64,000 nt of DNA from Alteromonas antoniana. GTDB lineage: Bacteria > Pseudomonadota > Gammaproteobacteria > Enterobacterales > Alteromonadaceae. Below the pieces are notes generated by a model. That model made no database searches and had not been told where the DNA came from. It was given only the letters and a program-made list of their open reading frames with translations. The stretch spans positions 1-64,000 of the forward strand of contig NZ_JAESDH010000014.1 in the NCBI RefSeq assembly GCF_019249295.1, in the 5' to 3' direction. Positions 57,368 through 64,000 of the stretch are shown piece by piece (positions within the stretch are counted from its first letter, which is position 1; each line of letters starts with the position of its first letter). The translations under genes and the position numbers were made by a program.

Positions 57368-60193
57368 TTAAGGGTTATTCACCACAATACGAAGCGCATC
57401 AAGCTGCACATCTGCCTGCTGAATTGCTTTATCCAATGCCTGTTGCTGGCGTTCGATAAATTCAATTTCACTGTCACGTACCGCCGGGTTACGTTTTTGC
57501 AGGTCACGTAAACGCTGAACATCGTTTTCAAGGGTTTTGTGCATAGCGTTTAGGGCATCATGCTGAACCTGATTGCTGCGCTGATGCGCCAGCTTGCGCG
57601 CAGTCTCAAGATGCAGCGATAACGGCTGATGCAGCGCCTTGGTGAGCTGTTGCGAAATTTTCCGGCCAATAGGGCGATGGATATCAAATTCCAGGTCGAC
57701 CTCGCGACCTTGCGCATCCAGACAAATTCGTACCGGCGTTTGCGGCAGGAAGCGGCCAAGTTGCAGGCTTTTGGGCGCATTGGCGTCAAGCACAAACAGA
57801 GCTTCCAACCAGTAAGCGCCTTTGGGCAGGTCGGGCTCTTTGATGAAGCCCATACTGGCTTTGCCGTTGACGTCAGTGAGGATCATATCAATGGCGTTGT
57901 GTACCAGCGGGTGGTCCCAGCTTAAGTAGTGCACGTGCTCCAGCGTCGTTGCCGCGCGCCGCTTGTATGTCACTGTCATCCCTTCAGGATCCAGCCCAGG
58001 CAGTTGCGATACCATCGATTCTGTCGGACGCAATAGGAAACAGTCATTCCCCTGTTCTTCCTGCTGAACGCCGATCGCATCGAACATCCGGCCCATAAAC
58101 CGTGACAGGTCCTGTGCGCTGTCCAGCTCAATGATCGATTCCAGTAACCCTTCGACGCGGCCTTCTCCAGAGGCATTTAATTCAAGCAGACGGTCGCGAC
58201 CTTCTTCAAGGCGGGTTTTGAGTTGGTGATTAATGGTCTGGCTGGCTTCAATCAGCTCTTCACGGGCAATAATGTCATCGGGTTGCAGGCACACGCCAAG
58301 TAACTGCGTCTGAACCTGTTCGTAAACGCCTGCACCGGTCGGACAGGTGTTCTCGAAAGCACCCAGGCCTTCGTGGTACCAGTCAAGAAGCACATGCTGT
58401 GCGGTGTCTTCCAGGTACGGTACGTGAATTTGAATATCCTGTTGCTGACCTATCCGGTCCAGACGGCCAATCCGCTGCTCCAGCAAATCCGGTGTCATTG
58501 GCAAATCAAAAAGTACCAGATGATGAGCAAACTGGAAGTTACGGCCTTCACTGCCTATCTCACTGCACAGTAGAATTTGTGCACCATCTTCTTCTTCAGA
58601 GAAGTAGTGGGCGGCTTTGTCACGCTCTACTATGCTCATGCCTTCGTGAAAAACGCTGTGACGAATGCCGGTTTGCTGGCGGATCACTTCGCCGAGCTGT
58701 TGTGCGGTGACAGCACTGGCACAGATCAGCAGCACTTTTTCCGGTTTGACCGAAGGCAGAAACTCCAGTAACCAGCTGACACGCGGGTCGATCTGAGTCC
58801 AGCTGGATACCAGAGCTGGCTGACGTTCAGGGTAGAGTGCGTCAATTAAGTCGGTGTTGGTGACAACGCTTTCGTATGCCTGTGGAATCGGAAGCGGGTA
58901 ACTCACAAGCTGGCGCTGCGGAAAGCCTTCAATGTTGGCCCGGCGGTTACGGAATAACAGCCGCCCGGTGCCGTGGCAATCGATTAGCTGGTGCAGTAAA
59001 GCATCACGTGCGTCTGCGTCGGTTAAATCGCCCGCGTGCTGCATGACATCCGGGGCCAGTGCTTCTAAGGCTTTGCGTTGCTTCGCGTCTGGCTCTGCAT
59101 CCGATAACAGCGGTGCCACCGCATCGGCTAACTGACTGTATCTGGACTCCTCTTCCAAAAAGGCGTTGTAGTCGTGAAAGCGGGCAGGATCAAGCAGTCG
59201 CAGGCGGGCAAAGTGGCTTTCATGGCCCAGCTGGTCTGGCGTTGCTGTTAGCAGCAGTACTGACGGTGTGCTCTCAGCCAGCGCCTCAATACACTGATAT
59301 TCTTCAGAAGGCGCTTCAGGTGACCAGGCGAGGTGATGAGCCTCGTCCACTACCAGCATATCCCAGTCGGCGGCAAGCGCCTGTTGTAAGCGTTTCGGAT
59401 GCTGACTCAGTAAATCCAGGCTGCAGAGCACCAGTTGATCATTGTCAAACGGGTTGCCGCCTTCCTCGTCAAGCGCCTCACAACGACTTTCGTCAAAAAT
59501 AGAAAAGGCCAGATTTACCCGGCGCAGCATTTCAACCAGCCATTGGTGCAGCAAGGAGTCAGGTACGGCTATCAGCACACGGGAGACTTTGCCGGTTTTG
59601 ATTTGCTGGTGGATAATAAGGGCAGCTTCAATGGTCTTACCCAAGCCTACCTCGTCTGCCAGTAACACGCGTGGCGCATGACGACTGCCCACTTCTGAGG
59701 CAATATGCAACTGGTGCGGAATAAGTTCGATGCGGGCTCCCGCCAGACCAATCGTATCTGATTGCAGGTAATCATACTGATGACGCAGAGAGTTAAGGCG
59801 CAAATCGAACCATTTGGGTTTATCCAGCTGGTTATTGAAAAGCCGTTTTTCCGGTTGGTTCAGACGAATATGATGATCCAGCAGCGTTTCGGACAGTCGC
59901 ACATCGGCTTTGGTATCTTCACGCAAACCGTGATAGATGATAACACCCTGATTTTCTTCCACTTCTGAAACGGTCAAAGACCAGCCATCCTGGCTCTTCA
60001 CCGTCTCGCCGGGCTCGAATGTCAGACGCGTGAGTGGGGCTTCCTGCTTGGTATAAATACGGCTTTCTCCGGTCGCCGGGAACAGCATTTCGACGGATCG
60101 GAAATCGACACTAATTACCGCACCAAGACCCAACTCAGTCTCAGTATTACTTAACCAGCGCTGACCCACCGAAAATGGTTTTTCTGTACTCAT
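57368..60193 (-). CDS. rapA: RNA polymerase-associated ATPase RapA (Swi2/Snf2)
   Basis: RapA binds RNA polymerase and promotes its recycling after transcription. The 941 residues have two N-terminal Tudor-like domains (about 1-110), a Snf2 ATPase with Walker A LADEVGLGKTIEA and DEAH box VVDEAHHLAW, and a helicase C lobe (CSEIGSEGRNFQFAHHLVLFDLP, EQRIGRLDRIGQ). RapA-specific spacer and C-terminal coiled domains follow. Length is close to E. coli RapA (968). First gene of the rapA-rluA unit. The 284-bp region upstream (60194-60477) has no recognisable gene. Confidence 0.97.
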   Translation of the reverse strand: MSTEKPFSVGQRWLSNTETELGLGAVISVDFRSVEMLFPATGESRIYTKQEAPLTRLTFEPGETVKSQDGWSLTVSEVEENQGVIIYHGLREDTKADVRLSETLLDHHIRLNQPEKRLFNNQLDKPKWFDLRLNSLRHQYDYLQSDTIGLAGARIELIPHQLHIASEVGSRHAPRVLLADEVGLGKTIEAALIIHQQIKTGKVSRVLIAVPDSLLHQWLVEMLRRVNLAFSIFDESRCEALDEEGGNPFDNDQLVLCSLDLLSQHPKRLQQALAADWDMLVVDEAHHLAWSPEAPSEEYQCIEALAESTPSVLLLTATPDQLGHESHFARLRLLDPARFHDYNAFLEEESRYSQLADAVAPLLSDAEPDAKQRKALEALAPDVMQHAGDLTDADARDALLHQLIDCHGTGRLLFRNRRANIEGFPQRQLVSYPLPIPQAYESVVTNTDLIDALYPERQPALVSSWTQIDPRVSWLLEFLPSVKPEKVLLICASAVTAQQLGEVIRQQTGIRHSVFHEGMSIVERDKAAHYFSEEEDGAQILLCSEIGSEGRNFQFAHHLVLFDLPMTPDLLEQRIGRLDRIGQQQDIQIHVPYLEDTAQHVLLDWYHEGLGAFENTCPTGAGVYEQVQTQLLGVCLQPDDIIAREELIEASQTINHQLKTRLEEGRDRLLELNASGEGRVEGLLESIIELDSAQDLSRFMGRMFDAIGVQQEEQGNDCFLLRPTESMVSQLPGLDPEGMTVTYKRRAATTLEHVHYLSWDHPLVHNAIDMILTDVNGKASMGFIKEPDLPKGAYWLEALFVLDANAPKSLQLGRFLPQTPVRICLDAQGREVDLEFDIHRPIGRKISQQLTKALHQPLSLHLETARKLAHQRSNQVQHDALNAMHKTLENDVQRLRDLQKRNPAVRDSEIEFIERQQQALDKAIQQADVQLDALRIVVNNP

Positions 60194-60477
60194 ATTTCAC
60201 CTACCTGACAAACGGGGGGCGGTATTGTACGCATTGCGACGTGAACTGAAAAGCGCTGCGTGAAAAGCGTTGTCGGCGCAACTCGCCCGGTAAGGCCTGT
60301 CATCCTCCGGATTGTCGTGGCCGGATCCACCGTTATGGCCTTGCGCAAAAGACGATATGACATCAAAAAAGCAAAACCGCGGGTTGTCTCACGTCACCGT
60401 CAAACACAGATACCACGGGTTGCCACGCTGAAGCATCCGGTCGCGATAATACGCTTTGTTGAGTGTAGCACAGCAAA

Positions 60478-60876
60478 TTAATGGCACCGGTTTGAGGCCC
60501 ACAGCTTTTCCAGGCGTCGGGTTGGCAGATTTTGGTTATTAAAATGTTTGATTTGCTGAAGGGTCTGACATATCGCTGTACGTGCTGCTTCGACCCGTAT
60601 AGCGCGTTGCGATTCGGTAATGCTACTATCTTCAAATGCTCGAATTAACGCCTCATGGTGTGTCGCCAGCGTGGCATTCATGGCTGTAAGTAGCTCGTCA
60701 TCAATCACTTGACTGACCACTTTGGTGCCGGTTTTCAACGGCGACGCCGCACGCTCTCCGGCTTTTCTCAGCGTACTTTTCTTTACCGCGCGTTGGTCCT
60801 GTCGTGCGACATAATAAGCCTGCACAAGTGTACCCAGTGCGCTGATACCTGCGACGAGTAAACCTGCTATATCCAT
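60478..60876 (-). CDS. Hypothetical membrane-anchored protein
   Basis: The ATG at 60876 gives 132 residues starting with a hydrophobic helix (MDIAGLLVAGISALGTLVQAYYVARQ). Such a helix is a probable N-terminal anchor. A basic region (QRAVKKSTLRKAGERAASPLKTGTK) and a helical domain (VIDDELLTAMNATLATHHEALIRAFEDSSITESQRAIRVEAARTAICQTLQQIK) follow in consecutive stretches. I do not recognise a family. A similar arrangement, a short anchor followed by a basic linker and helical bundle, occurs in effector-associated small proteins, but there is no defence or toxin gene nearby to support that. Upstream frames on both strands are shadows. Confidence 0.65.
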   Translation of the reverse strand: MDIAGLLVAGISALGTLVQAYYVARQDQRAVKKSTLRKAGERAASPLKTGTKVVSQVIDDELLTAMNATLATHHEALIRAFEDSSITESQRAIRVEAARTAICQTLQQIKHFNNQNLPTRRLEKLWASNRCH

Positions 60877-61158
60877 TGTAATTTCTCTTTCTGGCAACCG
60901 CGTCTGAGTATCATGCCGCAATGAAGGTAAATGTAAACTGTCGTTCGTATGGCAGAGTGCAGATGCGTGTTAGTAATCATGGGATACAAAAATTTTTAAG
61001 AAAAAAAGTGCGAAGGGACGAAAACTGGATTATGGTGGAATTGAAAGTCGACGCGACACGGAGTGGTAGTCCGACTCGACCGGTATCCTCTCCAAAGCGA
61101 GACTCTTGATTGCACGTCAGCAGTTAGGCGGGCCTGGTTTTACACACTGGAGCGACGG

Positions 61159-62556
61159 ATGCCACGACAAAAATCCACAGATACCAAGATCTACGTCTTA
61201 GACACCAACATCCTGCTACACGAACCTCACGCATTTTTATCCTTTAAAGAGCACGACGTTGTCGTTCCGATGACGGTGCTTGAAGAGCTTGATTACATCA
61301 AAGACAGTAAAAAAGATGTTGCCCGCGATGCGCGCGTGTCGATTCGCGCGATGGAAGATTTACTTCATGAGGCGACACCGGAAGATATGCTCGCAGGGGT
61401 ATCGATGGAAGGAATGGGGGCGGGAGAAACCGCACCAACAGGATGTCTGTCTATTTTTACTGACCTCACGATGGCTGAGTCACAGCAGGTTTTTACCAGC
61501 AACGAGAATGATAATCGCATCATTAATGTTGCCCTGCATTTGCAAAAGACCTACGCCCCCCAGCAAGTGGTGCTGGTAACCAAAGATATCAATATGCGCC
61601 TGAAAGCAAAAGGGGCGGGACTGGCTCATGTTGAAGACTATCGTACCGATCAGCTGATCAGCGACATCAAGTATCTTTCCAAGGGGTATCATACTTTTGA
61701 GGGGAATTTCTGGGAGCAGGTAAAAAGTGTCGACAGTCGTACAGAAGGGCGCGATACCATTCACACCGTGCCCCGTTCTGTGTTGCCGGAAGCTTACGTC
61801 AATGAATTCCTGCTTGACGATACTAAGCAGTTCGCCGGCCTTGTCGAGGCAAAAACTGAAGAGTCACTGGAAGTGCTGGATTTGGGCTACGACAGGCTGA
61901 TGGGTCGTCATGCCTGGGGAATTACGCCAAAGAATATTGGGCAGGCACTGGCGCTGCATTCGTTATTAGACCCGCACATTGATCTTGTGATCCTCACCGG
62001 GCCTGCGGGCAGCGGTAAAACCTTACTGGCACTGGCGGCGGCCCTGGAAATGGTGGTAGAGCGAAACATGTACGATAAAATTATCGTGACACGCAGTACG
62101 CCTGAAATTGCCGAGTCAATTGGTTTCCTGCCAGGCACCGAAGAGGAAAAAATGCTGCCATGGCTGGCGGCGATTACCGATTCGCTGGAAGTGCTGCACA
62201 AGCATGATGAGAACACGAAAGGCTCGATGAGCTATATCATGGAAAAGGCCAATATCCAGTATAAATCGGTTAACTTTATGCGCGGTCGCAGCATTCAGAA
62301 TGCCATTGTGATCCTCGATGAGTCGCAGAACCTGACCGCATCTCAGCTGAAAACGATCATCACCCGCTGTGGTGAAGGAACCAAGCTGATTGTTGGTGGT
62401 AACCTTGCACAAATTGACAGTAATTACCTAAGTGCCGTTACCTCAGGTCTGACGTATCTGGTGGAGAAGTTTAAGGACTTTTCTGGCAGTGCGACCATCA
62501 ATCTGGACGGCGTAGTGCGCTCAAGGCTGGCAGAGTTTGCCGAAGAGCAGCTATAA
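61159..62556 (+). CDS. PIN-PhoH family ATPase (YlaK/PhoH2 type)
   Basis: Start chosen at the ATG 61159 with GGAG upstream; the frame is open earlier without similarity. The 465 residues fuse an N-terminal PIN domain (about 8-150; IYVLDTNILLHEP, VVPMTVLEELDYIK, RDARVSIRAMEDLL, and a later NDNRIINVAL) to a C-terminal PhoH ATPase with Walker A LTGPAGSGKTLLALAAALE and Walker B IVILDESQNLT. The PIN domain holds acidic residues expected for RNase activity. PhoH2 proteins of mycobacteria are RNA helicase/RNases; the cellular role in this group is unknown. A strong terminator follows, so it is monocistronic. Confidence 0.93.
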   Translation: MPRQKSTDTKIYVLDTNILLHEPHAFLSFKEHDVVVPMTVLEELDYIKDSKKDVARDARVSIRAMEDLLHEATPEDMLAGVSMEGMGAGETAPTGCLSIFTDLTMAESQQVFTSNENDNRIINVALHLQKTYAPQQVVLVTKDINMRLKAKGAGLAHVEDYRTDQLISDIKYLSKGYHTFEGNFWEQVKSVDSRTEGRDTIHTVPRSVLPEAYVNEFLLDDTKQFAGLVEAKTEESLEVLDLGYDRLMGRHAWGITPKNIGQALALHSLLDPHIDLVILTGPAGSGKTLLALAAALEMVVERNMYDKIIVTRSTPEIAESIGFLPGTEEEKMLPWLAAITDSLEVLHKHDENTKGSMSYIMEKANIQYKSVNFMRGRSIQNAIVILDESQNLTASQLKTIITRCGEGTKLIVGGNLAQIDSNYLSAVTSGLTYLVEKFKDFSGSATINLDGVVRSRLAEFAEEQL

Positions 62557-62591
62557 CCGCAATTAAGAAACCGTACAGGCAATGTGAAAAG

Positions 62592-62616
62592 CGCCGCGAT
62601 AGTCGCGGCGTTTTTT
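62592..62616 (+). terminator. Rho-independent terminator after the PhoH-like gene
   Basis: CGCCGCGA (62592-62599), loop TAG, TCGCGGCG (62603-62610), followed by six T. Confidence 0.92.
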
Positions 62617-62704
62617 GTTTTTAATATAGCAATTCCTTTTTTCTCTGAGCTGAGCACACATTAATACCGGTTGGTATTCCACTACCTATTCTGAAAGGTA
62701 ACCG

Positions 62705-63676
62705 TTACTGAATTGTTTCAAGTGTATAACGGCGGTTGGCGATTGCCATCGTGGTATCGGGTGACACCTTACCAAAGGGCAGTAACGCCGGCCCTGTGGG
62801 GTCAAACATCACGTAGGTTATGCCGTTTTGCTTTATGGTTTTGTCGCCTGCTCGTGGCGGCAGAGCGATCCCCAGAAGCGCATGTTCTTCCAGCAGTACC
62901 AGCACCATCGGAGTAGAAGGCAAAAAGGCGCGCACAATTGAGGCGGTCAGCACCGCTTTGCTGTCACAGTCACCTTTGTTCTGGGACAACAGCGTAAATG
63001 GCGGTGAGAAACCGGAACCATGACTTTCAGAGCGATCTTCTAGGGTATTGTAGGGAATATTCTGCACCCAGCCGAGCAACAGGTTCATGTAATGGCGGGC
63101 GTCTGAATTCTGTTGCAGTTGCTCATAAAACGCCTGCGATAAGGGAATTAGCGCCATGGTGCTTTCACGAATGTAGCGTACGTGGTCAGGCTTGATCGCT
63201 TCCTGATTCAGCGGTGTCAGGTATTCTGTATAGTAATGCTTATCAAGATAGTCGTTAAAGGCGGTGTTTTTTGCACTGCTTAACTGTTCCTGGACATCCG
63301 CAATAATAGCATCACTGGCAGCGCGCACACCTACCTGAATTTCATCGCCGCGCTGCTGAACATTAACGCGCGCAACCCTCGGGTCGATATCCCGGGCAGC
63401 TTTGGTCATCTCTACAGCTACGTAGCGCTGAGCAATGTCCGGGCGGTAGCTGGTTTGCTGAAGCGGAATATCCTGTAGCGCTTCTCGTTCTAGCGCAAAC
63501 TGAATGGCCTGCTGCTCTCCCTGTTCATCCAGCCAGACGTATTCAAACTGATACTGCGTGTCAGTATTAAGTCGTTTGAACAGGCGTTGCTGGGCCGCTG
63601 TCGTAAAAGACAGCATCAGCGCACTCGTGGCAAGTAGCCCCAGGTGCAACAGGCGGGGAGAAATCCAACGTTGCAT
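62705..63676 (-). CDS. Secreted transglutaminase-like cysteine protease-fold protein
   Basis: The 323 residues begin with a signal peptide (LLHLGLLATSALMLSFTTAAQQ). The C-terminal half resembles the transglutaminase-like superfamily, with a plausible triad C237 (NKGDCDSKAVLTASIVRAF), H265 (EEHALLGI) and D292 (VMFDPTGPALLP). The N-terminal half (about 30-180) is unassigned and contains the repeated beta pattern YQFEYVWLDEQGEQQAIQF. Such proteins can be proteases, amidases or cross-linking enzymes, and may be chaperone-like when inactive. It is convergent with the PhoH-like gene. Function unknown. Confidence 0.82.
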   Translation of the reverse strand: MQRWISPRLLHLGLLATSALMLSFTTAAQQRLFKRLNTDTQYQFEYVWLDEQGEQQAIQFALEREALQDIPLQQTSYRPDIAQRYVAVEMTKAARDIDPRVARVNVQQRGDEIQVGVRAASDAIIADVQEQLSSAKNTAFNDYLDKHYYTEYLTPLNQEAIKPDHVRYIRESTMALIPLSQAFYEQLQQNSDARHYMNLLLGWVQNIPYNTLEDRSESHGSGFSPPFTLLSQNKGDCDSKAVLTASIVRAFLPSTPMVLVLLEEHALLGIALPPRAGDKTIKQNGITYVMFDPTGPALLPFGKVSPDTTMAIANRRYTLETIQ

Positions 63677-63786
63677 AGCCTCATTATGGATAGACTATGG
63701 GAAAGTACAAGTTTTTGTCGTACGCACCGTCTCGGCGCGCTATGGCGAAGAGTACACCTGCGCCAGCAAGGCCGCTAAAGCGCGGA

Positions 63787-64000
63787 CTATTCGGTAGTGG
63801 TCGTCGTGAACCAGTCCAGCGATGGGTGCAAGGTGACAACACCGCCAACAATAATCAGGGTAGGAGGTTGTAACTCAGCCACTTCCTGCTTTCCACATAT
63901 TGTAGCAAGCGTGCCGGTGACAACGCGCTGATTCTGAAGGGTAGCGGATTGCACCAGTGCGATCGGGGTGTGTTCGGACAATCCGTGCTCAATAAGCTTT
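63787..64000 (-). CDS. cobA: Uroporphyrinogen-III C-methyltransferase, 3' end (partial)
   Basis: Only the C-terminal 70 or so residues are inside the window, and the gene continues beyond base 64000. Reading KLIEHG-LSEHTPIALVQSATLQNQRVVTGTLATI (in two parts) and PPTLIIVGGVVTLHPSLDWF matches the end of SUMT enzymes (CobA/NirE/CysG-type), which methylate uroporphyrinogen III at C2 and C7 for siroheme and cobalamin. Whether the full gene is a separate cobA or the C-terminal part of cysG cannot be seen. Confidence 0.85.
   Translation of the reverse strand, partial: KLIEHGLSEHTPIALVQSATLQNQRVVTGTLATICGKQEVAELQPPTLIIVGGVVTLHPSLDWFTTTTTE

Noticed and set aside
60363..60635. 90-codon minus-strand frame near the unknown membrane-anchored gene
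   Set aside because: It overlaps the 60478-60876 gene in another frame, which has the better N-terminus (membrane helix) and start.

Overview
The window is a chromosomal segment of a marine gammaproteobacterium, most likely Alteromonadaceae (Alteromonas or a close relative). The evidence is the gene order (ftsB-ispD-ispF-truD-surE-pcm-yqaA-nlpD-rpoS; ispB divergent from rplU-rpmA-obgE; rppH-ptsP-TSUP-lgt-thyA; rluA-rapA), the presence of MutH, and the protein sequences. Genus is an inference. No tRNA, rRNA or CRISPR array was found. Almost all of the window is core genome. The accessory part is the first 3.5 kb.

Region 1-3.5 kb is the intI end of a chromosomal integron. An IntI-type tyrosine recombinase (2549-3517, +) carries the IntI-specific extra patch. 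Leftwards lie two clear attC sites (359-475, 749-866), part of a third at the window edge, and two minus-strand cassette genes: a small membrane protein and a small CxxC/CxxC protein. An intact IS3-family element (1151-2372, imperfect 24-bp inverted repeats, TTC target duplication) sits between intI and the first cassette, inside the presumed attI/Pc region. The array continues off the left edge.

Region 3.5-17.6 kb: fadBA (beta-oxidation) with a PsrA-type operator upstream; lytic transglycosylase slt; prolidase pepQ; a ZIP-like metal transporter. Then comes a minus-strand group: an OprC/NosA-like TonB-dependent copper receptor, a RegB-like redox histidine kinase, a RegA-like regulator and a BLUF blue-light protein. 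A near-perfect RegA-type box lies just upstream of the receptor. ispB follows.

Region 18-30 kb: rplU-rpmA, obgE, folA, a small lipoprotein, then the minus-strand stress, cell-division and isoprenoid cluster rpoS-nlpD-yqaA-pcm-surE-truD-ispF-ispD-ftsB, followed by a TIGR03545-family membrane protein.

Region 30-50.8 kb: a Cache-domain chemoreceptor; putA; an SH3/coiled-coil membrane protein; a CYTH-CHAD triphosphatase; a 7-TM protein with an AraC-like DNA-binding end; a YfhL-type ferredoxin; mutH; rppH-ptsP; a soluble PAS-PAS chemotaxis transducer; a TSUP exporter; lgt-thyA; and a REC-CheC protein overlapping a diguanylate cyclase.

Region 50.8-64 kb: a PilJ-type hybrid sensor kinase, AmpG permease, an unknown protein, a DUF3530 protein, rluA-rapA, an unknown membrane-anchored protein, a PIN-PhoH ATPase, a secreted transglutaminase-like protein, and the 3' end of a cobA-type methyltransferase cut by the window edge.

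The items most worth follow-up are the IS-interrupted integron platform and the copper-receptor/RegBA/BLUF group with its RegA-like operator.
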